Positions 17,727 to 28,791 of a stretch of 49,663 nt of DNA are shown one piece after another. Origin of the DNA: Pseudomonadota bacterium (GTDB taxonomy: Bacteria > Pseudomonadota > Alphaproteobacteria > Paracaedibacterales > JAKBAR01); contig JAKBAR010000001.1 of the NCBI GenBank assembly GCA_021808925.1, positions 23,023 through 72,685 on the forward strand, written 5' to 3'. The position numbers were made by a program, and so were the translations under genes. The notes under the pieces were generated by a model. It saw nothing but the letters and a program-made list of their open reading frames with translations. It ran no database searches and was not told where the DNA came from. The first letter of the stretch is position 1, and each line of letters begins with the position of its first letter.

Positions 17727-18413
17727 ATGCATTTTTCTCCCCCTCTCTTCAAAGGCTACCTTTTAAAACGCTATAAGCGCTTTTTTGTGGATATTGAACT
17801 GGAGGATGGTCGTCACGTTACGGCACATTGCCCTAATACAGGATCTATGCTGGGTGTGATCGAAGAAGGACGTGTGGTGGGCTTGTCCCATCATGATGAT
17901 CCTAAACGCACCCTTGCGTACACACTTCAAATGATCGAGGATGATGGTGTGATGGTCGGAGTCAACACCCACAATCCCAACAAAATAGTGTTTGAGGCTC
18001 TTAAAAATAATTATTTTGATAGGCTTCAAGGCTATGAAAATATTCATAAAGAGGTTAAGGTCAGCACCCACTCCCGGCTTGATTTTGCGCTTACCTCCCC
18101 CCACCAACCCACGTGTTATATAGAAGTGAAAAATGTGCATTATAAAAAGGGTGAAACGGCTTATTTCCCTGACTCAAAAACGGAACGTGGTCAAAAACAT
18201 ATAAGCGAGCTCAGCGCCCTTGTCCATCAAGGCAACCGCTGTGTCATGCTTTATATTGTGCAGCGCCCTGATGTGAAGAAGTTTGCTTTTGCAGATTTTA
18301 TCGATCCTGCTTACGCATCGCTTGCGAATGATGCAAAGAGTAAAGGCGTTGAAATGTACGCCTATACATGCGATGTAAGTTTTGATAGAATATCGCTAAA
18401 AAATATTTTGTAA
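17727..18413 (+). CDS. sfsA: SfsA family protein (DNA/sugar fermentation stimulation protein)
   Basis: SfsA (228 aa) is a widespread protein with an OB-like N-domain and a PD-(D/E)XK nuclease-like C-domain; in E. coli it was linked to maltose metabolism and DNA binding, and its true role is unsettled. Family marks: MHFSPPLFKGYLLKRYKRFF at the start, HCPNTGSMLG, FEALKNNYF, RLDFAL, and CYIEVKNVHY with FPDSKTERGQKHI. The open frame goes back to 17610, overlapping cheY, but the family consistently begins at the ATG at 17727. No clear Shine-Dalgarno precedes it. Confidence 0.92.
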   Translation: MHFSPPLFKGYLLKRYKRFFVDIELEDGRHVTAHCPNTGSMLGVIEEGRVVGLSHHDDPKRTLAYTLQMIEDDGVMVGVNTHNPNKIVFEALKNNYFDRLQGYENIHKEVKVSTHSRLDFALTSPHQPTCYIEVKNVHYKKGETAYFPDSKTERGQKHISELSALVHQGNRCVMLYIVQRPDVKKFAFADFIDPAYASLANDAKSKGVEMYAYTCDVSFDRISLKNIL

Positions 18414-18425
18414 AAAATAAAAAAA

Positions 18426-19484
18426 ATGAAAATGATTCATGTATTTTTACTTCTCGTCTTTCAAGTCTTTTACCAAGAAACTTTGGGATCGGATAAAAAA
18501 TTAAAAAACCTTACAGAAGAACAACTGAAAAATCGCTTGCAATATACATATTACAAGAAAAATCCTGATCAAAAACTACGATTACACTACATCGACGAGA
18601 AAAATAAATCTGGTGGAACGCTGATTCTTGAGAATGATGAATGGAATCATGGCTATTCCCTTTTTATGAATAATAAAAAATTTACCGAAGCGAAAGTCAC
18701 AGTTGTTTATAAAAATGGTATGGTTCAAACACTTATTTATTCGGATAGAGTTTATAAAAATTCATCCTCTATGATCAATAAAATACTCGAAAAATACACC
18801 CTCAAACCACTGCCTGAAGAGACGGATTTGGACATTAAGGACACACTGTATACCTGTCAAAAACAAGTGTTGATTTCAGGAAAAAATCCAGGTTTTACAG
18901 GCCTTGGGTTTGAGTGTATCGAGGATCTCGTGTTCAATAAAAAAACAAAAGAGATCATGGTGATGCACATCGACAAAGGTATCACCCAAAAATCTATCAC
19001 ACAATTTTTAAAAAAATTTCAAGGCGACGCAAAGCCCAGCGATGTAATCCACACAATGGGTACTCTTTATAGGTCGCAAAGGCTTTTGGAGATTTTAAAA
19101 CTTATTGAGCAGGAAAAGCAAACAATCCAATGCATTTATTGCCCAAACACCCTTCGCGAAGAAAAAGATATTGGTGAGTCCCCTTCTCCTTGGATTATTC
19201 AAACATTTACGGGCGATAAAAAAGATATTTTCAAAAATAGCAATTATTTTGAGAAAACCAATGGACTTGCGATGAAAATTGACTTAGAGGGAAATATCAG
19301 TGTCGGTATTGTTGATCTTTCGACAATACGGGAGATTAAAAAAAACTACGAATATGACTCTCCGTTTGGAGGAAAATATGCTGAAATTGAGTATAAATGT
19401 TTTTCCCTCAACCCCAATAATGTGCCGCTGAATGATCAAAAAATCGCCTATGATCTTGTGGATATCAGTGACGTTTTTAACTAA
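18426..19484 (+). CDS. Unknown exported protein
   Basis: I do not recognise this 352 aa protein. It opens with a signal peptide (hydrophobic residues 4-16, probable cut near GS at 21-22). The mature part is Lys-rich, with strands rather than long helices, and no repeat. A CQ...C pair (around residues 143 and 162) and a CIYCPN motif near 237 could form disulphides or bind metal. It starts 12 bp after sfsA, without a clear ribosome-binding site, so it may depend on sfsA transcription. An alternative ATG lies at 18432. It is one of five exported proteins of unknown or unusual type placed singly between housekeeping genes. Confidence 0.75.
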   Translation: MKMIHVFLLLVFQVFYQETLGSDKKLKNLTEEQLKNRLQYTYYKKNPDQKLRLHYIDEKNKSGGTLILENDEWNHGYSLFMNNKKFTEAKVTVVYKNGMVQTLIYSDRVYKNSSSMINKILEKYTLKPLPEETDLDIKDTLYTCQKQVLISGKNPGFTGLGFECIEDLVFNKKTKEIMVMHIDKGITQKSITQFLKKFQGDAKPSDVIHTMGTLYRSQRLLEILKLIEQEKQTIQCIYCPNTLREEKDIGESPSPWIIQTFTGDKKDIFKNSNYFEKTNGLAMKIDLEGNISVGIVDLSTIREIKKNYEYDSPFGGKYAEIEYKCFSLNPNNVPLNDQKIAYDLVDISDVFN

Positions 19485-19558
19485 GTAAGCGTATCTTAAA
19501 AAATCTCATATCCTCTTGATCCGTCATTCGTGTATAAGAGAAGAAAAGCTGTTGTAAA

Positions 19559-22336
19559 ATGACAAAAATAATGTCCACCGTTGATTATAAAAAGACCGTT
19601 TTTCTTCCTCAAACTGATTTTCCAATGAAAGCGCAGCTTGCAGAGCGAGAGCCTAACTATCTGGCGCATTGGAATCAACTCGATCTCTATCAAACCTTGC
19701 GTAAAAAAAGCAAAGGAAAGGAAAAATTTGTTCTTCACTTTGGCCCTCCTTATGCTAATGGTCATATTCATATTGGACACGCATTATCAGAAATCCTTAA
19801 GGACATTACGAATAAAATAAAACAAATGCAGGGATTTGACGCGCCTCTTGTGCCTGGCTGGGATTGCCATGGTTTGCCCATCGAATGGCAAATTGAAAAA
19901 CAATATCAGGCCAAGGGCCTTCGTAAAGACGACATTGATCCGATTACCTTTCGCCAAGAGTGTCGCACGTTTGCCAAGGAATGGGTTGCGATTCAAAAAG
20001 AAGAATTTAAACGCCTTGGGATTATAGGTGATTGGGACAATCCGTATTCGACGATGGATTTTGCCTCAGAAGGTGCCATTGTCGCGGAACTTGGAAAATT
20101 TCTGATGAACGGCACGCTCTTTCGTGGGATGCGCCCTGTGATGTGGTCCGTGATTGAAAAAACAGCGCTCGCAGAGGCAGAAGTCGAATATAAAGATCAC
20201 ACAAGCGATGCGATTTATGTCGCTTTTCCTCTTACGCAAACAGATGTGCCTATCTTAGACGGTGCCCATGCCGTAATTTGGACAACAACGCCGTGGTCCC
20301 TTCCCGGCAACCGTGCGATTGCCTATGGTCACTTTGATTATGTCGTCATCGAACACAATGAAAAAAAATTAATTATCGCCGAAGCTCTTTTAGAAGCTGT
20401 GCTCAGCGCGATGGGGCTAGAGGATGCTGAGACCAAAATTTTAGCAAAAATCCCCGGCGAGAAACTTAAAAATACGGTGGCACGCCACCCTCTTTATCGC
20501 CTTGGATACACCTTTGATGTTCCTTTTTTCTTTGGCGATCATGTCACAACAGAAGCGGGGACAGGCCTTGTTCACACAGCCCCAAGCCACGGCATGGAGG
20601 ATTTTATTCTTGGCAAAAAACATAATCTTCCTGTTCCCAATACCGTTGGCCCTGATGGTTTTTATACCCATGAGGTTCCTCATTTTCAAGGGATTCACGT
20701 CTTTAAGGCGAATGTACCTATTATTGACGCGTTAAAAGAAACGGGTGCGCTGATTCATCAAAGCAAACTCACCCATAGTTATCCACACTCCTGGCGATCC
20801 AAAGCACCGCTTATTTACCGTGCCACGCATCAGTGGTTTATTGATGTGAAACAACTGCGCTCAAAGGCGATGGATGCCGTTGCAGCAACGCATTTTATTC
20901 CTGAGCAAGGCCGCCATCGCATCGCAGGCATGGTCGAAAGTCGCCCGGATTGGTGCATTTCACGGCAACGCGCCTGGGGAACGCCCTTAACACTTTTTGT
21001 GCATAAAAAAACCAACGAACTGCTGCGTGATGAGGCTGTACATGCGCGGATTGTGGAAAAAATTAATGCCCATGGTGCCGATGTTTGGTTTACAACACCG
21101 GCTCAAGAATTTCTTGGCGATGATTATCATGCCGATGACTATGAGCAAATTTTTGATGTGATTGATGTGTGGTTTGATTCTGGGTGCACCAATGCTTTTG
21201 TTCTTGAAGCGCGCGAAGAACTTAAGTGGCCTGCAGATGTTTATTTTGAAGGCTCTGACCAACACCGTGGATGGTTTCAATCCTCCCTTTGGCATGGCGT
21301 TGGCACACGAGGCCGCGCGCCCTATGACACGATCGTGACTCATGGTTTTGTTTTGGATGAAAAGGGCTATAAAATGTCCAAATCCCAAGGCAATGTCGTT
21401 GCCCCCGAGGATGTCATTAAAACTTACGGTGCGGATATCTTACGTCTGTGGGTTGCTTCTGTGGACTATAGTGACGATGTGCGCATTGGCAAAGATATTC
21501 TCAAACAAATGGAGGATATGTACCGCCGTTTTCGCAACACATTACGCTATCTCCTTGGCGCCCTAAGTGGTTTTGAAGAAAGCGAACACCTTCCTTATGA
21601 CGCCATGCCAGAGCTTGAGCGCTCGATTCTTCACCGTTTATCTGAGCTTCAACGCACAATGAATGAAACGGCAAAAACATTTAATTTTAGTGCTTTTTAT
21701 ACAGAGCTGCACCATTTTTGCACAAGCGATCTCTCGGCATTTTACTTTGATCTGCGCAAGGATAGTCTTTATTGCGACGACACGACAAGTCTGAAAAGGC
21801 GTGCTGTGCGCACAGTGATGGACACACTTTTTCATTGCCTCACACGTTGGCTTGCTCCTGTTTTGAGCTTTACCGCCGAAGAGGCGTATCTTTCCCATGC
21901 ACACAATGATCGCAAAACAAGTATTCATTTAGAAACGTTTGTGGCGCTTCCAGAGGTCTATTTTAATCAAACGCTTGCCGCAAAATGGGAAAAACTGCGC
22001 CATTATCGCCGTGTAATGACGGGCGCCCTTGAGGTTGAGCGTGCGGCAAAAACGATTGGATCGAGTTTACAAGCGGCGCTCTTAATCTACACAACGCCTG
22101 CGATTGCAGCTCTTTTTGAAGGTATTGATCTTGCAGAATTTGCAATTACATCAACGGCAACTCTTCTCATAGACACCTCGCCTGCGCATGCCTTTACTCT
22201 GAGTGATGTACCTGACCTGAGTGTTGTTGTGCGAAAAGCAGGGGGCGGAAAGTGCGAGCGCTGTTGGCGCATTTTAGAAGAAGTAACAATGGAGAATGCT
22301 ATCTGTGGACGGTGCGAGGATGCTATTGAAGGATAA
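19559..22336 (+). CDS. ileS: Isoleucyl-tRNA synthetase
   Basis: Class I synthetase of 925 aa that charges tRNA-Ile. HIGH motif in YANGHIHIGHALSEI (about residue 67), the CP1 editing domain with TTTPWSLPGNRAIAYG, WFDSGCTNAF, KMSKS in GYKMSKSQGNVV, the anticodon-binding helical domain, and a C-terminal zinc finger CERCWRI...CGRCED. This is the bacterial (IleS1) type with the terminal zinc ribbon. In-frame starts at 19559 and 19571 cannot be separated; neither has a strong Shine-Dalgarno. No lspA follows, which is a common neighbour elsewhere. Confidence 0.97.
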   Translation: MTKIMSTVDYKKTVFLPQTDFPMKAQLAEREPNYLAHWNQLDLYQTLRKKSKGKEKFVLHFGPPYANGHIHIGHALSEILKDITNKIKQMQGFDAPLVPGWDCHGLPIEWQIEKQYQAKGLRKDDIDPITFRQECRTFAKEWVAIQKEEFKRLGIIGDWDNPYSTMDFASEGAIVAELGKFLMNGTLFRGMRPVMWSVIEKTALAEAEVEYKDHTSDAIYVAFPLTQTDVPILDGAHAVIWTTTPWSLPGNRAIAYGHFDYVVIEHNEKKLIIAEALLEAVLSAMGLEDAETKILAKIPGEKLKNTVARHPLYRLGYTFDVPFFFGDHVTTEAGTGLVHTAPSHGMEDFILGKKHNLPVPNTVGPDGFYTHEVPHFQGIHVFKANVPIIDALKETGALIHQSKLTHSYPHSWRSKAPLIYRATHQWFIDVKQLRSKAMDAVAATHFIPEQGRHRIAGMVESRPDWCISRQRAWGTPLTLFVHKKTNELLRDEAVHARIVEKINAHGADVWFTTPAQEFLGDDYHADDYEQIFDVIDVWFDSGCTNAFVLEAREELKWPADVYFEGSDQHRGWFQSSLWHGVGTRGRAPYDTIVTHGFVLDEKGYKMSKSQGNVVAPEDVIKTYGADILRLWVASVDYSDDVRIGKDILKQMEDMYRRFRNTLRYLLGALSGFEESEHLPYDAMPELERSILHRLSELQRTMNETAKTFNFSAFYTELHHFCTSDLSAFYFDLRKDSLYCDDTTSLKRRAVRTVMDTLFHCLTRWLAPVLSFTAEEAYLSHAHNDRKTSIHLETFVALPEVYFNQTLAAKWEKLRHYRRVMTGALEVERAAKTIGSSLQAALLIYTTPAIAALFEGIDLAEFAITSTATLLIDTSPAHAFTLSDVPDLSVVVRKAGGGKCERCWRILEEVTMENAICGRCEDAIEG

Positions 22337-22374
22337 GAGAAGAGCCTGAAAAATTGAATAAAGGGCTAGATTTC

Positions 22375-22427
22375 TAGAGTCATTTAGTAAAAACGCATAT
22401 AATATATACATTTACTAAATGACTCTA
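22375..22427. repeat. 17-bp perfect inverted repeat between convergent ileS and xseB
   Basis: TAGAGTCATTTAGTAAA (22375-22391) and its exact complement at 22411-22427 flank a 19-nt AT-rich spacer containing TATAAT (22397-22402). A run of seven A follows on the plus strand, so there is no U-tract after the hairpin in either direction. It may still work as a bidirectional end structure, or be a small mobile or operator-like palindrome. Confidence 0.8.
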
Positions 22428-22437
22428 AAAAAATTCT

Positions 22438-22662
22438 CTACGACTCCACCTCAAAGGGTTTCACCTCAATTTTATGTTGAGCGGCCACAACCTCTTCAAT
22501 TTTAAGACGGGCAGCATTGAGCTGTTCCTCGCAAAATTTTTTAAGACTAATCCCTCGCTCATAGGCTTTGACAGAATCCGCGAGCGGCATATGCCCCTCT
22601 TCTAAGGTGCGGACAAGGGACTCAAGCTCAAGAAGGGCTTGCTCAAACGTTATATTTTTCAT
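22438..22662 (-). CDS. xseB: Exodeoxyribonuclease VII small subunit
   Basis: XseB (74 aa) partners XseA in a nuclease that degrades single-stranded DNA. The family pattern is clear: ITFEQALLELESLVRTLEEG, then LADSVKAYERGISL and CEEQLNAARLKIEEV. The frame extends to an ATG at 22686 that overlaps the clpB stop, but AAAGGAG at about 22670-22676 points to the ATG at 22662, which also matches family N-termini. Translation is probably coupled to clpB. xseA is not in the window. Confidence 0.92.
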   Translation of the reverse strand: MKNITFEQALLELESLVRTLEEGHMPLADSVKAYERGISLKKFCEEQLNAARLKIEEVVAAQHKIEVKPFEVES

Positions 22663-22685
22663 ATCTATTTTCTCCTTTAGCGACA

Positions 22686-25250
22686 TTAAATAAAAACAAG
22701 CGCGTCATTCACAGCGTCAACTGTTACTGTTTGCCCAGGGCTAATCTCGCCCGACAAAAGGGCTGTTGCAAGTTTGTCTTGAAGGGCCCGTTGAATCAAC
22801 CGTTTGAGTGGTCGCGCGCCATAAAGAGGATCAAAACCAACATCGCCCAGATAGTCAAGAGCCGATTCCTTGACGACGAGTGTCACCTGATGCGCTGCAT
22901 TAAGGCGGTCTTGAAGCTCTTTGAGCTGAATCATCACAATGCCACGCAAATTTTCACGGCTTAAGCGACTAAACAGCAAGATCTCATCCAACCGATTCAA
23001 AAATTCAGGACGAAAATGGTGACGCACCGCGCTCATCACTTGGTCGCGCACATGGGGTGTGATGGCATCACTTGCACTAAAATACTCAGCGCCCAAATTT
23101 GATGTCAAAATAATCAGTGTGTTTTTAAAATCAACATTATGCCCCTGGCTATCGGTAAGGCGCCCGGCATCAAGGACCTGAAGGAGAATATTAAAAATAT
23201 CACTATGGGCCTTTTCAATTTCATCAAAAAGAATGACTTGATAGGGACGACGCCGAACACTTTCCGTCAAAACGCCCCCCTCCTCATATCCGATATAGCC
23301 TGGAGGAGCCCCAATCAACCGCGATACCGAATGTTTTTCCATATATTCTGACATATCAAGACGGAGCATGTGGGCGGGATCATCAAATAAAAACTCCGCA
23401 AGTGCACGTGAAAGCTCTGTCTTTCCCACACCCGTCGGGCCCAAAAAAAGAAAGGATCCAAGCGGACGACTCGGATCTTGAAGACCGGTGCGTGACCGCC
23501 TAATAGCATTAGCCACAGCCGTCACCGCCTCATCTTGGCCCACCACACGCTTGTGCAAATGGCTCTCAAGCTCAAGCAATCTTTCCCGGTCGCCCTGAAG
23601 CATCCGCTCCACAGGTATCCCCGTCCAACGCTCCACAATAGAAGCAATATCTTTTTCTGTTACCTCTTCTTTGAGATTACGTTTTTCACTGGACTTCGCC
23701 TCCTCTGCCGTTAAATCCTCGATATCTTTTTCAAGTTTAGGGATAAGACCATAACGCAATTCTCCCGCCCGGCTTAAGTTTCCCTGGCGCTGCACTATGT
23801 CAAGCTCAGAGCGATATTGATCCAATTGCTCTTTGAGTCTGTGCATTTTTTGAATGCTTTGTTTCTCAAGAAGCCACGCATCGGTCAGCGTTTTATTTTC
23901 AGATTCGAGGAGGCTAATTTCCTGTTCCAGTTTTTTAAGGCGTTCTTTTGTCGCCTGATCCGTCTCACGCTTTAGGGCTTCGCGCTCAATTTTAAGCTGC
24001 ATCAAACGCCGATCCAGCTCATCAATCGCTTCAGGTTTAGAATCAACAGCCATTTTTAAACGACTCGCCGCTTCATCCATTAAATCAATGGCTTTGTCAG
24101 GCAGAAAACGATCCGTAATGTAACGATTGCTCAGCGTACACGCTGCGATAATCGCGGAATCACTAATGCGAATACCGTGGTGAAGTTCATATTTTTCTTT
24201 AAGCCCCCGTAAAATAGAAATGGAATCCTCCACAGAAGGCTCATCCACAAAAACACTTTGAAAGCGGCGCGCTAAGGCTGCATCTTTTTCAATATACTGA
24301 CGGTATTCATCCAAAGTTGTAGCGCCAATACAGTGCAGCTCACCTCGCGCAAGAGCAGGCTTTAGCATATTCGACGCATCCATAGCGCCATCACCTTTTC
24401 CAGCCCCCACAAGTGTGTGCAACTCATCAATAAAAAGAATCACATCCCCCATCTCGGACACCTCTGCCAAGACGGCTTTGAGGCGCTCCTCAAACTCTCC
24501 ACGGAATTTTGCGCCCGCAATCAGTGCACCAAGATCAAGGGCCATCAACCGCGCGGACTGAAGAGCCTCGGGGACGTCTTTATGAATAATACGTTGAGCG
24601 AGACCTTCGGCAATGGCTGTCTTTCCCACACCCGGCTCGCCAATCAAAACAGGATTATTTTTTGTGCGCCGCGAGAGCACTTGAATCGTACGGCGAATTT
24701 CCTCATCACGCCCAATCACAGGATCAAGCTTTCCCTGGCGGGCGACCTCCGTGAGGTCCCGTGCATATTTTTTCAGCGCATCATATTGATTTTCTGCACC
24801 AGGCGATGTGGCCGATTTTCCACGGCGACGTTTTTCAATAGCAGCGTCGAGTTTTTGACGGTTCAGGCCTGCTTTTTTAAAGATATCTTGCCACGGCTGT
24901 ATCTCTGTCAAAGCCAGTAATAGAACCTCAAGGGTTATAAAATTATCTTTAAACTCTGTGGCTTTTTTTTGTGCTAATTGAAGAAGTTGACCAACCTCCG
25001 GTGCAACCGAAAAACCATGATCACTGGAGAGAATTTTAGGTTGCTTGCCGAGCTCTGTTTGAAGACTACTCTGTAAAAAGTTTAAATCGACACCACTCTC
25101 TTTGAGCAAATCTTTGGTAAATGCATCTTTTAAAAGCTCCATCAAAAGATGTACAGAAGCTAACTGGGGATGGGAAAGACCTTGTGCACCGCGCTGTGCC
25201 GCTTCAATAATCGACTGCACTTTTTCAGTAAATGGACCAAAATCGGACAT
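22686..25250 (-). CDS. clpB: ATP-dependent disaggregase ClpB
   Basis: ClpB (854 aa) is the hexameric AAA+ chaperone that pulls proteins from aggregates with DnaK. Order: N-domain (1-145, two Clp_N repeats), NBD1 with Walker [18 protein letters not shown], the ClpB-specific coiled-coil M-domain (about 400-515, rich in Leu/Glu/Lys), NBD2 with [17 protein letters not shown] and [12 protein letters not shown], and a C-terminal D2 small domain. The start is ATG at 25250 because GGAGG lies 5 nt upstream; the longer TTG-initiated frame would include that site. It follows the DUF4167 gene after about 24 bp. No clear heat-shock promoter seen by eye. Confidence 0.97.
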   Translation of the reverse strand: MSDFGPFTEKVQSIIEAAQRGAQGLSHPQLASVHLLMELLKDAFTKDLLKESGVDLNFLQSSLQTELGKQPKILSSDHGFSVAPEVGQLLQLAQKKATEFKDNFITLEVLLLALTEIQPWQDIFKKAGLNRQKLDAAIEKRRRGKSATSPGAENQYDALKKYARDLTEVARQGKLDPVIGRDEEIRRTIQVLSRRTKNNPVLIGEPGVGKTAIAEGLAQRIIHKDVPEALQSARLMALDLGALIAGAKFRGEFEERLKAVLAEVSEMGDVILFIDELHTLVGAGKGDGAMDASNMLKPALARGELHCIGATTLDEYRQYIEKDAALARRFQSVFVDEPSVEDSISILRGLKEKYELHHGIRISDSAIIAACTLSNRYITDRFLPDKAIDLMDEAASRLKMAVDSKPEAIDELDRRLMQLKIEREALKRETDQATKERLKKLEQEISLLESENKTLTDAWLLEKQSIQKMHRLKEQLDQYRSELDIVQRQGNLSRAGELRYGLIPKLEKDIEDLTAEEAKSSEKRNLKEEVTEKDIASIVERWTGIPVERMLQGDRERLLELESHLHKRVVGQDEAVTAVANAIRRSRTGLQDPSRPLGSFLFLGPTGVGKTELSRALAEFLFDDPAHMLRLDMSEYMEKHSVSRLIGAPPGYIGYEEGGVLTESVRRRPYQVILFDEIEKAHSDIFNILLQVLDAGRLTDSQGHNVDFKNTLIILTSNLGAEYFSASDAITPHVRDQVMSAVRHHFRPEFLNRLDEILLFSRLSRENLRGIVMIQLKELQDRLNAAHQVTLVVKESALDYLGDVGFDPLYGARPLKRLIQRALQDKLATALLSGEISPGQTVTVDAVNDALVFI

Positions 25251-25274
25251 AAAAACCTCCAAAAGCTTTTTAAT

Positions 25275-25667
25275 TTAGCTATGAAGCGGTTGTTCCTCTT
25301 TCTTTTCCTCTTTTCGTTGCGCTCTTTTCAACGGCGCAGCACTCACAAGAGGAGCAGGTTCGTCACAAACCACCTCATTATCTTCGCTACTATTTAGCGC
25401 TTCTTCTTTTGGAATTTCAACCTCAATAGGCTTCATTTCGTTCAATGTGCGTAAATAATGCTCTGCAAATTGATAATAATTTTCCGCAAGAATCCGGTCG
25501 CCCGTGCTCGATGCTTCCCGTGCAAGCGCCATATATTTTTCAAAAGTTTGCTGCAAATTATTACGCTGGGCAGCACTCGACCTTCCTTGTGGGTGGGAAC
25601 GGTTCGTATGGGAGCGAGAAAATTTTGCCCCCCGATTATTACTCGGACGCTTCATTATAGGCTTCAT
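25275..25667 (-). CDS. DUF4167 domain protein
   Basis: Small basic protein of 130 aa. The core LQQTFEKYMALAREAS followed by DRILAENYYQFAEHYLR is the DUF4167 motif, a short domain of unknown function found next to prmC in many Alphaproteobacteria. The N-terminus is rich in Arg, Asn and Ser, the C-terminus in Glu and Lys, both likely disordered, so RNA or nucleic-acid binding is possible but unproven. ATG at 25667 is used; an in-frame ATG at 25655 is an alternative. It sits 91 bp downstream of prmC. Confidence 0.85.
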   Translation of the reverse strand: MKPIMKRPSNNRGAKFSRSHTNRSHPQGRSSAAQRNNLQQTFEKYMALAREASSTGDRILAENYYQFAEHYLRTLNEMKPIEVEIPKEEALNSSEDNEVVCDEPAPLVSAAPLKRAQRKEEKKEEQPLHS

Positions 25668-25758
25668 AAGAAGTGAAAAACCTTAATATTCAATGTGTGT
25701 GGATGAAAGGATGTTACAATGAAGCTGTGGAAAAATCAATCCTATTTTTGCAAGCTAG

Positions 25759-26601
25759 CTATGCAAAAATTGCGCACCTTATTCCCCCGGTAAGATCATT
25801 AAAATACGCTATAAATTCAAAGGATTCTGCTTCAAAAAGAGCACGCACGGCTTTTTCCTGCCCTTTTCCAAACTCCACCGCAATGAGCCCCCCCGCTAAC
25901 AAATGTTGCCTTGCGCCCTTTGCAATAACTTCGTACGCTTCGAGTCCAGTTTCACCCGAAAATAACGCTAAATGAGGATCATAGTCTTGTACATTTTTTT
26001 CTAAGACTTCGTGATACGCAATGTACGGCGGATTCGACACAATCAAAGAAAACTTCTCTTTTTCATCAAGCGCAGAAAACCAATTTCCTTCTCTAAGGGA
26101 AGCACGCTCTAAAAGCCCAAAATGCGTGGCATTATCCGCCGCCACCTTTAATGCTTCTGGGGACAGATCCACACCCACCCCCGTTGCATTTTTCATCTCC
26201 AAGAGCAGCGTCACCAAAATACACCCCGTCCCCACCCCTAAATCTAAAATCCTCAAGGGTTTTGGAAGATCTTTTGCATAATGTAAAACTGCATCTACAA
26301 GCGTTTCTGTATCCGGTCTTGGGTCCAGCGTATCCTTTGTGATCTTAAAGGTTCTTCCGAAAAACTCTCTTTCCCCTATAATTTTAGAAAGGGGTTCGTC
26401 CGATATCCGCCGCTGTACAAGGGTTTTGAGTTGCGCACAAATATTTTCAGGAATAAGAGACTCTGGATGCAAAAAATAGAACTCAGGCGCTTTTTTCTCT
26501 AAAAACCCCAAAAGCACACGCAAATCCCGTGCAGGATTATCCGTTACCTTTCGTAGCTCAACGGCATAGTCGCGAAAAAGAGACTCAAAGGACTCATTCA
26601 T
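25759..26601 (-). CDS. prmC: Release factor N5-glutamine methyltransferase
   Basis: PrmC (280 aa) methylates the Gln of the GGQ motif of release factors RF1/RF2 using S-adenosylmethionine. Visible: PRPDTETLVDAVL (start of the catalytic domain), ILDLGVGTGCILVTLLLE (SAM-binding motif I) and IVSNPPYI (the NPPY motif that binds the target glutamine). The N-terminal helical domain is about 85 aa, normal in length. prfA, its usual partner, is not adjacent; mreC lies upstream. Confidence 0.95.
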   Translation of the reverse strand: MNESFESLFRDYAVELRKVTDNPARDLRVLLGFLEKKAPEFYFLHPESLIPENICAQLKTLVQRRISDEPLSKIIGEREFFGRTFKITKDTLDPRPDTETLVDAVLHYAKDLPKPLRILDLGVGTGCILVTLLLEMKNATGVGVDLSPEALKVAADNATHFGLLERASLREGNWFSALDEKEKFSLIVSNPPYIAYHEVLEKNVQDYDPHLALFSGETGLEAYEVIAKGARQHLLAGGLIAVEFGKGQEKAVRALFEAESFEFIAYFNDLTGGIRCAIFA

Positions 26602-26631
26602 AAAAAGTTTAATCGACTATTATTTTTTGAA

Positions 26632-27540
26632 TTACTCAACATCCGCATCAGATACAGGAGGAAGCACATTCACGACATGATAACTATCCTGCCCCGACTC
26701 AAAAGGCAAAATCTCTATTTTTTTATTATGGATGGAGGAAATAACACCAAGGGGAAGTCCTTTGGGAAAAATACCACCAAAACCTGATGTATAGACGACA
26801 TCTCCTTTTTTGAGCGTGTGCTGCGCATCTTTGATATGAAGCAACTGAAGTGTAGAATCGCCCGTTCCTGCTGCAATGCCCTGAACACCTTGAATATCCA
26901 CAGGAATACGGGACGTTGGATCAAAAAGTGTAATGACTTTAGCCGCCCTTGATCCTTTTAAAACAACACGCCCTAAAAGCCCCTTGGCCCCCATGATAAT
27001 ACTATTGATCGCCATCATAGATTCATTTTTAGGACACGCAATCATCAAAGGCTGTCCTACAGCAGGTGCGTTAAGAGTTGTGACAGAAAATGCTTTTTCT
27101 CCTAAAGAAAATTCTTGAAGCGAAGATAAAACTTTTTGCCCTTCACGTGCTAAAAAAAGAGACTGTTCTAATGTTGCATTTTTCTTCAAAAGATTGTTAT
27201 TTTCCCTTCTTGCACTGTCAAGATCTTGACGCAAGGAAGCATGAGAGCGAAAGAAAGATTCAATCTCTGCAAAAAAATGAAAAGATTGCTGCAATCTTCC
27301 AATAAGAGGGGCTGAAAAATCAAGAAAAGCAGATTCGAGTGCAAGAATAGGCCGCCACTGTTTGCTATTGCCGTAAATTAAAAGAAAAAGAGAGGCTACT
27401 AAAAAAATCAAATGAATCGGCTTTGGCTTGCGGAAATGCTGAGAACGAACAGATTTCCCTAAAAACCATGTCAAAAAAGAAACCAAAGGAAGACGACGCT
27501 TAAGCCCTACAGCCTTGAGTCCGAGTGCATTTAAAATCAT
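26632..27540 (-). CDS. mreC: Rod shape-determining protein MreC
   Basis: MreC (302 aa) is a periplasmic scaffold of the elongasome. A single membrane helix lies at about residues 44-60 (IFLVASLFLLIYG), followed by a coiled coil (about 90-120) and the beta-rich MreC domain with TTLNAPAVGQPLMI, IIMGAKGLLGRVV and VVYTSGFGGIFPKGLPLG. The ATG is preceded by GGGAGG at 5 nt spacing. It follows mreB by 25 bp in the usual mreB-mreC order. No mreD, pbp2 or rodA follows; prmC does, so the cluster is rearranged. Confidence 0.93.
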   Translation of the reverse strand: MILNALGLKAVGLKRRLPLVSFLTWFLGKSVRSQHFRKPKPIHLIFLVASLFLLIYGNSKQWRPILALESAFLDFSAPLIGRLQQSFHFFAEIESFFRSHASLRQDLDSARRENNNLLKKNATLEQSLFLAREGQKVLSSLQEFSLGEKAFSVTTLNAPAVGQPLMIACPKNESMMAINSIIMGAKGLLGRVVLKGSRAAKVITLFDPTSRIPVDIQGVQGIAAGTGDSTLQLLHIKDAQHTLKKGDVVYTSGFGGIFPKGLPLGVISSIHNKKIEILPFESGQDSYHVVNVLPPVSDADVE

Positions 27541-27565
27541 TGCAACCTCCCTTTACCTTTGATGA

Positions 27566-28657
<1,092 letters not shown>

Positions 28658-28727
28658 TCAAATCACATTAACAAATTATTAACTTTTGTAAGAATTCGCT
28701 TTTGGCTTTTGAGAGGAAAATTTTCAG

Positions 28728-28758
28728 AAAAAAAGGGGGCGCAAGATCACTCACGCCC
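28728..28758 (-). terminator. Intrinsic terminator after the exported-protein gene
   Basis: On the minus strand GGGCG (28758-28754) pairs with CGCCC (28741-28737) over a 12-nt loop and is followed by CC and seven T. It separates the exported-protein gene from mreB. Confidence 0.7.
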
Positions 28759-28791
28759 AGTTATCGTTTAAAATATTATTATTAAAAAAAG

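Noticed and set aside
20782-20790. TTATCCACA, a DnaA-box sequence
   Set aside because: A single copy inside ileS coding sequence without clustered boxes; no origin is indicated.
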